Positions 37,278 to 46,138 of a stretch of 64,000 nt of DNA are shown in pieces. The stretch lies in the NCBI GenBank assembly GCA_002733135.1, contig NVUJ01000002.1, positions 62,001-126,000 of the forward strand, written 5' to 3'. The notes beneath the pieces were generated by a model. The model was not told where the DNA came from. It made no database searches and saw nothing but the letters and a program-made list of their open reading frames with translations. Positions within the stretch are counted from its first letter, which is position 1, and the number at the start of each line of letters is the position of its first letter. A program made the translations under genes and the position numbers. This DNA is from Cycloclasticus sp. Its GTDB lineage: Bacteria; Pseudomonadota; Gammaproteobacteria; Methylococcales; Cycloclasticaceae.

Positions 37278-38303
37278 ATGAGCCAAATTATTATAGAAGG
37301 GCCGTTTTTTGAAGACTTTAAAAGGGGTGACATTATTGAGTCAGCTCCTTCAATTACACTAACGGAAGGACACGCTGTAGCGCATCAACAGTTATTTGGT
37401 GACCGCCTTCGTTTGCCGTTAGACCATGTTCTGTGCGAAAAGGTAACGGGCTCCAAGCAGGTTCTAGCGAACCCATCGATGGTTATTAATATGGCTATTG
37501 GCCAATCCACTTACGCAACTCAAAACGTTATCGGCAACTTGTTTTATCGTGGTTTAGTGCTTAAACAACCGGTTTATCTGGGTGATACTCTTTATACGAC
37601 AACAAGCGTGGCTCTACTTAAACAAAATAAACCTAAGGCATCTCGTCCTGCATCCGGTTTGGTGGTGTTAGAAATTCGGGTTTTAAACCAGCTCGATGAA
37701 GAATTGTTACATTTTTGGCGCTGTCCAATGATTCCTTGCCGTGATCAGTCAGTAGTTACCGGTTATGCTGATGATTTAGGAAGCATTTCGTCAGATATTA
37801 GTTTGGCGTCGCTATTGGATGCTGTGCCGTCTTATTGGAACCTAAAATGTTATAGAACAATTTTTAACGGATTGCATTTTAATGAGTTGAATGTCGGTAC
37901 AAGTTTTTTAATAAAAGCACGTGACACGGTAACTTGTGCTCCCGAGCTAGCAAGATTATCACTTAATTTAGCGATGGCCCATACAGATGCCACTAAAAGC
38001 GTATACGGCAAGCGTTTAGTCTACGGGGGGCATACAATATCGATGGCTGCTGCTCAAATATTACGGGCATTGCCTAACCTAATGACAATTCTTGCTTGGC
38101 GGTATTGTGATCATTTGGCGCCGGTTTTTGAAAACGATATTTTACATACAGAGCTTTTTATCGATGATAAGACAGCGCTGCCCACTACCGGTGGTATTGT
38201 AGAGGTTCGAGCAAAAGTGTTTGCTGAACGACAAACGGACACGAATCTGCAAGCTTGTAGTGAACAAGTGCTTGATTGGGGGCTTGTGATATTGATGGCT
38301 TAA
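37278..38303 (+). CDS. Double-hotdog MaoC-type hydratase (mesaconyl/itaconyl-CoA hydratase-like)
   Basis: 341 residues forming two hotdog domains: FFEDFKRGDIIESAPSITLTEGHAVAHQQLFGDRLRLPLDH in the first, MAHTDATKSVYGKRLVYGGHTISMAAAQI in the second. The strict hydratase-2 motif is absent, as in mesaconyl-C4-CoA and itaconyl-CoA hydratases. With the CitE-like gene before it the pair could hydrate an unsaturated branched dicarboxylyl-CoA and split the product into acetyl-CoA (or propionyl-CoA) and an oxo acid. Role is inferred from family and neighbours. Confidence 0.72.
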   Translation: MSQIIIEGPFFEDFKRGDIIESAPSITLTEGHAVAHQQLFGDRLRLPLDHVLCEKVTGSKQVLANPSMVINMAIGQSTYATQNVIGNLFYRGLVLKQPVYLGDTLYTTTSVALLKQNKPKASRPASGLVVLEIRVLNQLDEELLHFWRCPMIPCRDQSVVTGYADDLGSISSDISLASLLDAVPSYWNLKCYRTIFNGLHFNELNVGTSFLIKARDTVTCAPELARLSLNLAMAHTDATKSVYGKRLVYGGHTISMAAAQILRALPNLMTILAWRYCDHLAPVFENDILHTELFIDDKTALPTTGGIVEVRAKVFAERQTDTNLQACSEQVLDWGLVILMA

Positions 38304-38346
38304 ATTAATATGACGACTCAATGGTAAATAGGCGATTAATCAGAAT

Positions 38347-38952
38347 ATGACTGAAATTATTAAAAAGAACAACCCGGTTAAGCAGACACGAACCATGATT
38401 TTAGATGTTTCGGCAAAACTGTTTAGTCAGTATGGCTATAACGGAACCGTGATACGGGATATAGCCCAAGCCTTAAACATGAAAGCTGGCAGCCTTTATT
38501 ACCATTTTGATTCTAAAGAACAATTGGTTTTAGAAGTCTTAACCATTGGTATTGAAAACATTATTGATACTGTTCAGCGGGAAGTGGCAGCGTTGCCGAA
38601 AAATTGTTCATCAAAAGAGATTGTACAGGCTGCAACTAAAGGACATTTATTGGCCTTGTTAGAAAAAGGTGATTACACATCAACAAGTATACGTAACCTT
38701 GGGCAATTGCCTGAACCTGTTCAAGCAGAGGTGCTAGTTATACGCGACCGGTATGAGGACATGTGGCGAAAGTGGTTGTTGGATGCACAAACCAACGGTG
38801 AGATTAAGGCGAACGTTAACTTGAAAGTTTTAAGGTTATCAATACTCGGCGTGTTAAATAGAACATTGGCTTGGTATAAAAAAGGAGAGCTAACGATCGA
38901 GGAAATTGCGGGTATGCAAATAGGCTATTTTTGGGACGGCGTTAGCGCCTAA
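38347..38952 (+). CDS. TetR-family transcriptional regulator
   Basis: 201 residues with the N-terminal TetR HTH: TMILDVSAKLFSQYGYNGTVIRDIAQALNMKAGSLYYHFDSKEQLV. The C-terminal ligand domain is of the KstR2/FadR-like type (TetR_C) that often senses acyl-CoA. It is the only clear transcription factor in the window; the candidate operators at 36356, 40454 and 47753 surround genes it might control. Repression relieved by a pathway CoA ester is a reasonable prediction. Confidence 0.88.
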   Translation: MTEIIKKNNPVKQTRTMILDVSAKLFSQYGYNGTVIRDIAQALNMKAGSLYYHFDSKEQLVLEVLTIGIENIIDTVQREVAALPKNCSSKEIVQAATKGHLLALLEKGDYTSTSIRNLGQLPEPVQAEVLVIRDRYEDMWRKWLLDAQTNGEIKANVNLKVLRLSILGVLNRTLAWYKKGELTIEEIAGMQIGYFWDGVSA

Positions 38953-38989
38953 TGTTGAATTGTAAAAAGCCACAAGGTTAGCAAAAAAT

Positions 38990-40378
38990 TTATAGCTCGC
39001 TCACCAAATACTCAACTGTTTTTAGGGATGGCATCGATAAAATAGCTTGTTTGATGGCCTCAGCTTTCTTAATTGACGTGGTCATTGTGCAGTTTTTAAT
39101 GAATTTTTCTGAGATTTCTGCTGAGCTAAGGGGGCGGTCTGAGCAACCCCTATTTTTAAATTCTCGTTGTTTTAATAAACGACCATCTTTTAATTTGATA
39201 CGTACTTCGCCAGAGTAATACGTTGGGAAGCCTGAGTCGGGGTCCGCCTGATAGCTAACCTTTTTGGCTAATGCCAGCGCAACGAGGTCTTTTAAGGGTT
39301 CTGCCTCAAGGTCTTGTAGGCTAAATTCCTGACGAATCAAGCTGATGGCAATTAAATAAGGCACGCTGAATTGTGCGTCATATGCACACGTAGGCGATTG
39401 CTTGGTGGCAAGTGGCTCACATACGGTTTTAATCACTTCTTCAGGTACAAGTGCTGTAATGCTTTCTATTTGGTCGGCTGTTAGCGAGTATTGCTTAGTG
39501 AGTTGGATGGTGGCATCAATCACTGCGTGGGTGAAATGGCAGGAAGGATACGGTTTAATGCCAACATTCATCACTTCCCATGTTTTATTAAGATCACTTG
39601 TTGCTAGTGAATAATCACATTGCGAATCCAGTTCATTTAGGTGGCTTTTATATAAACCGAAGCGCCCTTCATACGGCAGGTTAGGGCCAATGTAACCAGC
39701 CTGAGCGAAGGTGGCGGACATAATGCCGGACACGGCAGCCCAGCCTGGGTGGTAACGTTTTGTCCATGCGCCATCTTCAAGAAATTCAAAGTTCCCCGAA
39801 GCCATGCTAAGCGCAATGCCTTGAGCCATCACTAATTGCTGTTCAGATAAGCCCATTAGTTTGCCCGCCACTAGGCTGCAAGCAAATGCGCCGGCTATTC
39901 CTGTTGGGTGGTGTCCCACTTGGTGAAATGCACCTTTAGCAACCATGCCAATGCGAGCGCCAACCTCCATGCCGGCAATATACGCCTCAAGCATTTGTTC
40001 GCCAGACGCATTGGTTTTTTCAGCAACCGCGAGTACGCAAGGCCACACGGCTGATGTCATATGGACTATACCGGCGACATGGGTATCGTCAAAATCGAGA
40101 CCGTGGATGAGCAAACCATTCGCCAAGGCCGCATCACGATACGGCATTTTTTCGCCAGTGCCTAGCACATGGAATGAGCCGGGTTCAGCAAATGTTCGTA
40201 AAGCTTGTAGGGCCGTTTTGCTGAATTCATAATTACTTGAAGCATAGGCAATGCCGGTGCCATCTAAAATGAGCTGCAATGCTTTTTCTTGCACAGGCGT
40301 TGGAATATTTTTAAGCTCAAGTTGGGTAACAAAACGAGCGAGTTGAGTAGATATACTAGAAGAATGATGCTTGGGCAT
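38990..40378 (-). CDS. MmgE/PrpD-family protein
   Basis: 462 residues: NYEFSKTALQALRTF, LANGLLIHGLDFDDTH near residue 95, HHPTGIAGAFACSLVAGKLMGLS, KRYHPGWAAVSG, KPYPSCHFTHAVIDA and YDAQFSVPYLIAISL. The fold covers 2-methylcitrate dehydratase (PrpD), cis-aconitate decarboxylase and epimerase/hydratase relatives. An MmgE/PrpD gene is also a member of the Pseudomonas itaconate-degradation cluster. It is transcribed divergently from the acyl-CoA dehydrogenase operon across a shared palindrome. The reaction cannot be named. Confidence 0.8.
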   Translation of the reverse strand: MPKHHSSSISTQLARFVTQLELKNIPTPVQEKALQLILDGTGIAYASSNYEFSKTALQALRTFAEPGSFHVLGTGEKMPYRDAALANGLLIHGLDFDDTHVAGIVHMTSAVWPCVLAVAEKTNASGEQMLEAYIAGMEVGARIGMVAKGAFHQVGHHPTGIAGAFACSLVAGKLMGLSEQQLVMAQGIALSMASGNFEFLEDGAWTKRYHPGWAAVSGIMSATFAQAGYIGPNLPYEGRFGLYKSHLNELDSQCDYSLATSDLNKTWEVMNVGIKPYPSCHFTHAVIDATIQLTKQYSLTADQIESITALVPEEVIKTVCEPLATKQSPTCAYDAQFSVPYLIAISLIRQEFSLQDLEAEPLKDLVALALAKKVSYQADPDSGFPTYYSGEVRIKLKDGRLLKQREFKNRGCSDRPLSSAEISEKFIKNCTMTTSIKKAEAIKQAILSMPSLKTVEYLVSEL

Positions 40379-40453
40379 AATGGCTTGAAACCTGTGGTAT
40401 TGTCGTCAATGGAACTAAAAATAGCATAAAAGATAATCAATCGCTTGTGTAAT

Positions 40454-40467
40454 CTAACAAATGTTAG
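40454..40467. promoter_or_regulatory. TAACA-N2-TGTTA operator, copy 1
   Basis: CTAACAAATGTTAG, a 6+6 dyad with a 2-nt spacer, in the divergent MmgE/PrpD - acyl-CoA dehydrogenase intergenic region. The same core appears at 47753-47766 in the other divergent promoter of the island. The form is typical of TetR-family operators. Confidence 0.55.
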
Positions 40468-40570
40468 TAATTTAAAAACAATTATGCTTAATAGAAAGAA
40501 AAGTCAGTCTTTCTTTGAGTTAATAACGCCAATACGAATTCGGTTCTACACAGAATGAAAGGAGTTAAAA

Positions 40571-41767
40571 GTGGATTTAAATTATAGCCCTGAAGAGCAA
40601 GCATTTAAGCTTGAGGTAAGGGAATTCTTGCGAACAAATTACCCCAAAGATATTAAAGAAAAGGTGGCTAAAGGTGTTGCCTTAAAAAAGTCAGACTACG
40701 TGACGTGGCAAAAAATCTTATATAAAAAGGGTTGGGTAGCACCAAGTTGGCCAGAACAATATGGCGGTACGGGCTGGTCGCCTGTGCAAAAATATATATT
40801 TGAAGAGGAGTGCGCAGCGGCAAATTGTTTGCGATTAGTCTCTTTTGGTTTAGTGATGATTGGTCCTGTCCTATTAGAGTTTGGAACGGAAGAGCAAAAG
40901 CAGAAATATTTACCTGATATTTTGAAAAGTGATGTCTGGTGGGCGCAAGGATATTCAGAGCCGAATGCGGGATCTGACCTTGCATCATTACAAACACGTG
41001 CAGAAAATAAAGGCGACCATTACCTTTTAAATGGCACTAAAACATGGACAACGCATGGCCATTACGCAGATATGATTTTTGTGTTGGCACGTACCAGTCA
41101 AGAAGATAGAAAACAAAAAGGCATCAGTTTTTTATTGGTCGATATGAAAGACCCCGGTGTGTCTGTTGAGCCTATTATCACGGTTGATGGTATGCATGTG
41201 GTGAACCAAGTGTTTTTTGATGAGATAAAAGTGCCCATAGAAAATATCGTGGGTAAAGAGGGTGAGGGCTGGACGATTGCTAAATATTTATTGCAACATG
41301 AGCGCACCAATATTGCCCAAGTTCCTCGTTCTAAAAAGCAAATAGAGCGGTTAAAAGCATTGGCGGAAAAAGAGCAATGTAATGGTAAGCCGTTACTGGA
41401 AGATACAAACTTTAGAAGGAAAATAGCAGAGGTGGAAGTTGAGCTGATGGCCTTAGAAATGACAAACTTGCGGGTACTGTCTAAGTTGTCTGCTGGTGAG
41501 CCGCCCGGTTCAGCTTCGTCATTACTAAAAGTTAAAGGCACTGAGGTTCAGCAGGCAATTACTGCCTTGCTAATGGAAGCGGTGGCGTATTACGGGTTTC
41601 CGTATGATAAAAACGTTATGTTAGACGGCTGGCAAGAAGACCCCATCGGGCCAGAAGAGGCTATATTTTTAGCGCCGCACTATTTTGACTGGCGCAAAAC
41701 ATCCATTTACGGCGGTTCTAATGAAATTCAAAAAAACATCATGGCAAAAGCCGTGTTAGGGCTATAG
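40571..41767 (+). CDS. Acyl-CoA dehydrogenase, first subunit of a tandem pair
   Basis: 398 residues with a GTG start and a good AAGGAG. Family motifs: QYGGTGWSPVQKYIFEEE, WAQGYSEPNAGSDLASLQTRAENKGDHYLLNGTKTWTTHGHYADM, FFDEIKVP..NIVGKEGEGWTIAKYLL and the C-terminal IYGGSNEIQKNIMAKAVLGL. It is 10 bp ahead of a second, divergent dehydrogenase that lacks the GSNEIQ tail; such pairs form alpha2beta2 enzymes in steroid side-chain degradation (ChsE1-ChsE2 type). Alpha,beta-desaturation of a bulky acyl-CoA is the likely job. The typical catalytic Glu in the Y-E-G motif is Gly here, as in several FadE subgroups. Confidence 0.85.
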   Translation: MDLNYSPEEQAFKLEVREFLRTNYPKDIKEKVAKGVALKKSDYVTWQKILYKKGWVAPSWPEQYGGTGWSPVQKYIFEEECAAANCLRLVSFGLVMIGPVLLEFGTEEQKQKYLPDILKSDVWWAQGYSEPNAGSDLASLQTRAENKGDHYLLNGTKTWTTHGHYADMIFVLARTSQEDRKQKGISFLLVDMKDPGVSVEPIITVDGMHVVNQVFFDEIKVPIENIVGKEGEGWTIAKYLLQHERTNIAQVPRSKKQIERLKALAEKEQCNGKPLLEDTNFRRKIAEVEVELMALEMTNLRVLSKLSAGEPPGSASSLLKVKGTEVQQAITALLMEAVAYYGFPYDKNVMLDGWQEDPIGPEEAIFLAPHYFDWRKTSIYGGSNEIQKNIMAKAVLGL

Positions 41768-41777
41768 GGCGAAGCAG

Positions 41778-42908
41778 ATGAATTTAGAATTTAGTGAAGA
41801 AATGAACATGTTGCAGGATATGTTGAATAAATTTCTGCATAACGAATACAGTTTTGAACAACGCCAAACACTCAGCCGGCAAGGCATTGGCTATAGCGAA
41901 GACAATTGGCAACAATTTGCTGAAATGGGGCTGTTGGGTGTGCCGTTTGATGAACAATATGGCGGTTTTGGTTTTGGCCAAGCAGGGCTTATTGTCGTTA
42001 TGGAAGCTATTGGTAAAGGGCTTATAGTTGAGCCATATCTTGCTTCAATTGTATTGGCTGGACAACTGGTTCAGCAAGCGGGCAGTGAGGCGCAAAAGCG
42101 CACCTTACTTGAACCGCTTATTGGAGGCGGATTAAAACTGGCATTTGCTTATGTCGAGCGCCAATCACGCTATAACTTGGCTGATGTAGTTTGTAAGGCA
42201 GTAAAACGAGGAAACCAATTTTGTATCAGGGGTAGTAAGTCCGTGGTGTTTAATGCTGAAACGGCAGACAAGATTATTGTCTGTGTTCGAACCAGCGGGG
42301 AGAGCATTAGCCAAGCAGGTATTTCGTTATTTATCGTGGATAAAGGCAGTAAGGGTTTATCAACAAGAGATTATGAAACAGTCGATGGGTTACGAGCATC
42401 TGAGGTTCATTTTGATGGTGTTATGGTTGACGAATCGTCTTTAATCGGCGAGTTGGATAATGCTTATGACGCTATCCAAACAGTCATCGATTCTGCTTCG
42501 GCCGCCATTTGCGCAGAGGGGGTGGGTGTTATTACGCAGCTTCGTGATAAGACGGTTGAGTACTTGAAAACACGCAAACAATTTGGTCAACCATTGAGTC
42601 GCTTCCAAGTATTACAGCACCGCTGTGTGGATATGTTTATGCACGAGGAACAAATGCGCTCTTTAGCCTACTTAGCGGCCATAAAAGTGACGAGTGATGA
42701 TGCCAGTGAATCAGCAAAAAGCGTATCATCGGCAAAAGTTTATTTAGCTGATGCACGAACGATAGTGGCAGAACAAGCGGCGCAATTGCACGGTGGTATC
42801 GGTGTCACGGATGAATTGGATGTGGCGCACTATGTGAAACGCCTCACCATGTTAAATACCTTGTTTGGCGATAGAGATTTCCACTTACAACGTTTGTGTT
42901 CCTTGTAA
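41778..42908 (+). CDS. Acyl-CoA dehydrogenase, second subunit of a tandem pair
   Basis: 376 residues. Recognisable FadE features: QYGGFGFGQAGLIVVMEAIGKGLIVEPYLAS, FAYVERQSRYNLADVVCKAV, FDGVMVDESSLIG, TRKQFGQPLSRFQVLQHR and AAQLHGGIGVTDELDVAHYVKRL. The glycine and acidic residues of the FAD-contacting SEP.AGSD block are weak, as in non-catalytic or half-site subunits of heteromeric dehydrogenases. Gene spacing (10 bp upstream, 27 bp downstream) argues for co-expression with its partner and with the hotdog hydratase genes. Confidence 0.85.
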   Translation: MNLEFSEEMNMLQDMLNKFLHNEYSFEQRQTLSRQGIGYSEDNWQQFAEMGLLGVPFDEQYGGFGFGQAGLIVVMEAIGKGLIVEPYLASIVLAGQLVQQAGSEAQKRTLLEPLIGGGLKLAFAYVERQSRYNLADVVCKAVKRGNQFCIRGSKSVVFNAETADKIIVCVRTSGESISQAGISLFIVDKGSKGLSTRDYETVDGLRASEVHFDGVMVDESSLIGELDNAYDAIQTVIDSASAAICAEGVGVITQLRDKTVEYLKTRKQFGQPLSRFQVLQHRCVDMFMHEEQMRSLAYLAAIKVTSDDASESAKSVSSAKVYLADARTIVAEQAAQLHGGIGVTDELDVAHYVKRLTMLNTLFGDRDFHLQRLCSL

Positions 42909-42935
42909 CGTTAATGATGGCCGATAATTAATACG

Positions 42936-43358
42936 ATGAGTGACTTTGTAACATACGCAAGCCTTGTAGAAGGTGACGACTTTTTAAACCCACCGGTGCC
43001 CTTTGAAGTTAATCAAAATGTGGTCGATTGGTATATTAATGCGACCAACGATACGACAGCAGAACTTCAGGAAGTTGATCCGCAGGGTGACCGTATTGCG
43101 CCGCCGATGTTAGCAGCAGTGTATGTGATAGACGCCTTGCGAACACGCGTTGGACCACCGGGTGGTATTCATGCCAAGCAGCGTTTTAAGTTACACCGGC
43201 CAGCGAAAATTGGCGAAAAGTTATATACCTCGGCTAATGTCCTTAAGCTGTACGAGCGCAAAGGGCGTAACTACGTGGAAATGACGACAGAAACAAAAAA
43301 TCAGACCGGCGAGTTAATTACAAGCGGTTTGATTACCCGGATATGGGGAAAAGAATAA
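42936..43358 (+). CDS. Hotdog hydratase subunit (FAS1/MaoC N-terminal type)
   Basis: 140 residues, single hotdog domain of the MaoC_dehydrat_N type (PF13452-like): VVDWYINATNDTTAEL, IAPPMLAAVYVIDALRTRVGPPGGIHAKQRFKLHRPAKIGEKLYTSANV. It has no hydratase-2 catalytic motif and probably forms a heteromer with the catalytic MaoC subunit immediately downstream, whose start codon overlaps its stop (TAATG). Same layout as the ChsH1/ChsH2 or split R-specific hydratases. Confidence 0.8.
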   Translation: MSDFVTYASLVEGDDFLNPPVPFEVNQNVVDWYINATNDTTAELQEVDPQGDRIAPPMLAAVYVIDALRTRVGPPGGIHAKQRFKLHRPAKIGEKLYTSANVLKLYERKGRNYVEMTTETKNQTGELITSGLITRIWGKE

Positions 43359-43786
43359 TGTCATCAACCAATGAACTGGAGCAATTCAATGGTTTTTCTG
43401 TGGGTGATGATTTGCCGCAGCTGCTTGAGAAAGTTGATCAAAGTATGATTGACGCTTACGCCGATGCGTCAGGTGATGTTAACCCGCTTCATGTTGACCC
43501 CGAATTTGCAAAAACCACTATTTTTGGCGGTACGATTGCACATGGTTTGCTAACACTCGCGTTTGTATCGCGGGTATTATCTGCGTGGAATTGGCAGGGT
43601 TGGGCTTATGGGGGGGAGCTAGATATCGTCTTTCTTGGCCCCGTACGGCCAGGCGATACAGTACGTGTTTGCGCTAAAATAGACGCGATAGAGCAACGTG
43701 AAGATAGTGTATACGCTCGCTGCAGCCTGGCTTGTTATTGTGGCGAGAAAGCCGTTGTTAAAGGCACGGTTATCAGTAAGATTTAG
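43358..43786 (+). CDS. MaoC-type (R)-hydratase catalytic subunit
   Basis: 142 residues from the ATG at 43358, chosen because it forms a one-base TAATG overlap with the preceding stop; an upstream ATG at 43343 would add five residues inside the preceding gene. The hydratase-2 motif is complete: YADASGDVNPLHVDPEFA with the Asp-His dyad, then FGGTIAHGLLTLAF and PVRPGDTVRV. It hydrates trans-2-enoyl-CoA, presumably the product of the tandem dehydrogenase. Its last 14 bp overlap the convergent acyl-CoA dehydrogenase gene. Confidence 0.85.
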   Translation: MSSTNELEQFNGFSVGDDLPQLLEKVDQSMIDAYADASGDVNPLHVDPEFAKTTIFGGTIAHGLLTLAFVSRVLSAWNWQGWAYGGELDIVFLGPVRPGDTVRVCAKIDAIEQREDSVYARCSLACYCGEKAVVKGTVISKI

Positions 43787-44939
43787 GTAAGCCCAATACT
43801 TTTTCAGCGATAAAACACAGCGCCAATTGTGGGCTAACAGGCACCAGCCGAGGAATAAGCGATTCGCGGAAATAGCGTTCCACGTGATATTCCTTCGCAT
43901 AGCCAAAACCACCGTGTGACATAACGGCGGTTTCACACGCATGAAAACCGGCTTCTCCTGCAAGGTACTTGGCCGCATTAGCTGCAACGCCAACAGATTT
44001 TCCATTGTCGTATTGCCATGCAGCTGACAATACCATCAGCCAAGCGGCTTCAAGTTCTGCCCAACGAATGGCAAGTGGGTGTTGAATGGCTTGGTTTTTA
44101 CCGATGGGGCGATTGAAAACAATGCGTTCTTGTGCGTAAGTTTTAGCTTTATTTAAGGCTATGTTGCCAAGGCCAATGGCTTCTCCAGAAATTAGAATAC
44201 GTTCTGCATTCATGCCGTGAAGAATGCATTCAAACCCTTTGCCTTCTTCACCAATGCGGTCTTCCAGTGGAATTTTTAGATTGTCGATAAATAACTCGTT
44301 GGAATCGACTGCTTTACGTCCCATTTTTGGAATCTCACGCGCATTTATGGCGCTGCGATCAAAGTCGGTATAGAAAAGGCTCAAACCGTGCGTTGGTTTT
44401 TCAACTTCTTCAAGTGGTGTTGTGCGAGCAAGCAATAGAATTTTGTTGGTGACCTGGGCAGTCGAAATCCATACTTTTTGACCATTCACAACATAATGGT
44501 CACCATCACGAACGGCGAGTGTTTTAAGCTTAGTTGTATCAAGCCCAGTATTGGGTTCGGTAACGGCGAAACACGCTTTGTCGCGGCCTTCCACAATAGG
44601 CGGCAGCATGCGTTGCTTTTGCTCTTGTGTGGCAAATTTAACAATAGGGTTTAAGCCAAAAATATTCATATGAATGGCGGATGTCCCCGACATTCCGGCA
44701 CCCGTCTCGGCAACAGTGCGCAGCATAATGGTGGCTTCGGTAATCCCTAACCCTGAACCGCCGAATTCTTCAGGAATACAAATGCCTAACCAGCCGCCGC
44801 TTGCCATTGTTTCATAAAAATCGTGCGGAAAGCCGCCTTCTTGGTCACGTGTTAACCAATAGTCATCATCAAAGGGTTCGCACGTTTTGATGATGGATTC
44901 GCGGATTGCGTTTTGTTCTTCTGTATATGAAAAGTTCAT
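43773..44939 (-). CDS. Acyl-CoA dehydrogenase (itaconate-cluster type)
   Basis: 388 residues: GGSGLGITEATIMLRTVAETGAGMSG, CFAVTEPNTGLDTTKLKTLAVRDGDHYVVNGQKVWISTA, LHGMNAERILISGEAIGLG, SHGGFGYAKEYHVERYFRESL and the C-terminal KVLGLPKSY. This C-terminal pattern recurs in the protein at 50115, so the two are a distinct subfamily from the 40571/41778 pair. A broken copy lies at 35543-36022. Last gene of a minus-strand run DUF35 - thiolase-like - CoA transferase - dehydrogenase; 5 bp after the CoA transferase. Probably acts on the CoA ester that transferase makes. Confidence 0.88.
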   Translation of the reverse strand: MNFSYTEEQNAIRESIIKTCEPFDDDYWLTRDQEGGFPHDFYETMASGGWLGICIPEEFGGSGLGITEATIMLRTVAETGAGMSGTSAIHMNIFGLNPIVKFATQEQKQRMLPPIVEGRDKACFAVTEPNTGLDTTKLKTLAVRDGDHYVVNGQKVWISTAQVTNKILLLARTTPLEEVEKPTHGLSLFYTDFDRSAINAREIPKMGRKAVDSNELFIDNLKIPLEDRIGEEGKGFECILHGMNAERILISGEAIGLGNIALNKAKTYAQERIVFNRPIGKNQAIQHPLAIRWAELEAAWLMVLSAAWQYDNGKSVGVAANAAKYLAGEAGFHACETAVMSHGGFGYAKEYHVERYFRESLIPRLVPVSPQLALCFIAEKVLGLPKSY

Positions 44940-44944
44940 CGTGT

Positions 44945-46138
44945 CTATTTTTTAGGTTTTTGTAGGGTGATTTGTATATCTTTAAAGCGTTGAATTTCTT
45001 CTTCACAATACCCAGCAGCGGATAAAATTTCGCTATTGTTTTCACCGTATTGTGGAGGTTTAAATTGTATTTTTCCGGGGGTTCTAGACAGTTTGATAGG
45101 GATGCCTGTGCCACGGTATTCACCGTCTGTAACGACCATTTCTCTGGCAATGGTTTGTGGGTGCTGCATGGCATCCTCTACGGTTTGTACTGAGCCTGCG
45201 GGTATGCCTTTTTCCAGTAATTCTTGGGTGAGGGCCTTACCGTCTTTATCGGCGAGTATATCTTCCAGTATTTTACGTAAAACAAGCCTATTAGCTGCGC
45301 GATCTGCGTTTATGGCAAAACGTGGGTCACTGGAAACATTTTCACAGCCTAGGTGTTTGCATAAGCCAGCAAATTGCCGGTCATTACCGATGGCTAGGAA
45401 TAAATAGCCATTGGCGGTAGGTAGCAAGTCGTAGGGCGTAATATTGGGGTGTGCACTGCCGGTACGATTTTGTGGTTTGCCATCTAAGAACCAATTGGCA
45501 GCATGGGGGTGAATCAGGCTGATGGCGGTGTCGTACAGGCTGACTTCTATAGATTGCCCTAGGCCAGAGGTGTTCCGTTCATGCAAGGCTAATAAAATAG
45601 CGATAACGGCATTCATGCCGGTTGTTAGGTCGACAATAGGTACGCCAATACGAACCGGCGGCCGGTCTGGGTCACCATTAATGCTCATTAAGCCGGAAGT
45701 GGCTTGGGCAACGGCATCGTAACCTGGAAATCCAGCATAGGGGCCGGTGCTACCAAAGCCAGTAATGCGGCAATGGATTAATTGTGGGAATTTTTTCTGT
45801 AGCACGTCTTCAAAGCCAATGCCCCACTTTTCAAGCGTGCCCACCTTGAAGTTTTCGACGAGTATGTCGGCTTGTTCAAGCAAACGAAATAATATCTCAT
45901 GAGCTTCAGCTTGGCGCATATCCAAAGCAATACATTTTTTATTACGATTAACGCCGTCATAATAAGCGCTACCACGTTCGTGATAAGGAGGGCCCCAGCC
46001 ACGTGTTTCATCACCGGCAGGTGGTTCTACTTTAATGATTTCTGCACCGTGGTCGCCGAGTATTTGGGTAGATAAAGGGCCGCCTAATACACGTGATAGG
46101 TCGACTACTTTTATTCCTTCAAGCGATGATTTTGGCAT
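44945..46138 (-). CDS. Class III (CaiB/BaiF) CoA transferase (1)
   Basis: 397 residues. Family signature: LSRVLGGPLSTQILGDHGAEIIKVEPPAGDETRGWGPPY, NRNKKCIALDMR, HCRITGFGSTGPYAGFPGYDAVAQATSGLM and the catalytic Asp in IVDLTTGMNA. Such enzymes swap CoA between carboxylic acids, here probably from succinyl-CoA to the pathway acid. Its start codon directly abuts the stop of the thiolase-like gene. The island encodes two such transferases and no CoA ligase, so activation seems to use CoA transfer rather than ATP. Confidence 0.9.
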   Translation of the reverse strand: MPKSSLEGIKVVDLSRVLGGPLSTQILGDHGAEIIKVEPPAGDETRGWGPPYHERGSAYYDGVNRNKKCIALDMRQAEAHEILFRLLEQADILVENFKVGTLEKWGIGFEDVLQKKFPQLIHCRITGFGSTGPYAGFPGYDAVAQATSGLMSINGDPDRPPVRIGVPIVDLTTGMNAVIAILLALHERNTSGLGQSIEVSLYDTAISLIHPHAANWFLDGKPQNRTGSAHPNITPYDLLPTANGYLFLAIGNDRQFAGLCKHLGCENVSSDPRFAINADRAANRLVLRKILEDILADKDGKALTQELLEKGIPAGSVQTVEDAMQHPQTIAREMVVTDGEYRGTGIPIKLSRTPGKIQFKPPQYGENNSEILSAAGYCEEEIQRFKDIQITLQKPKK

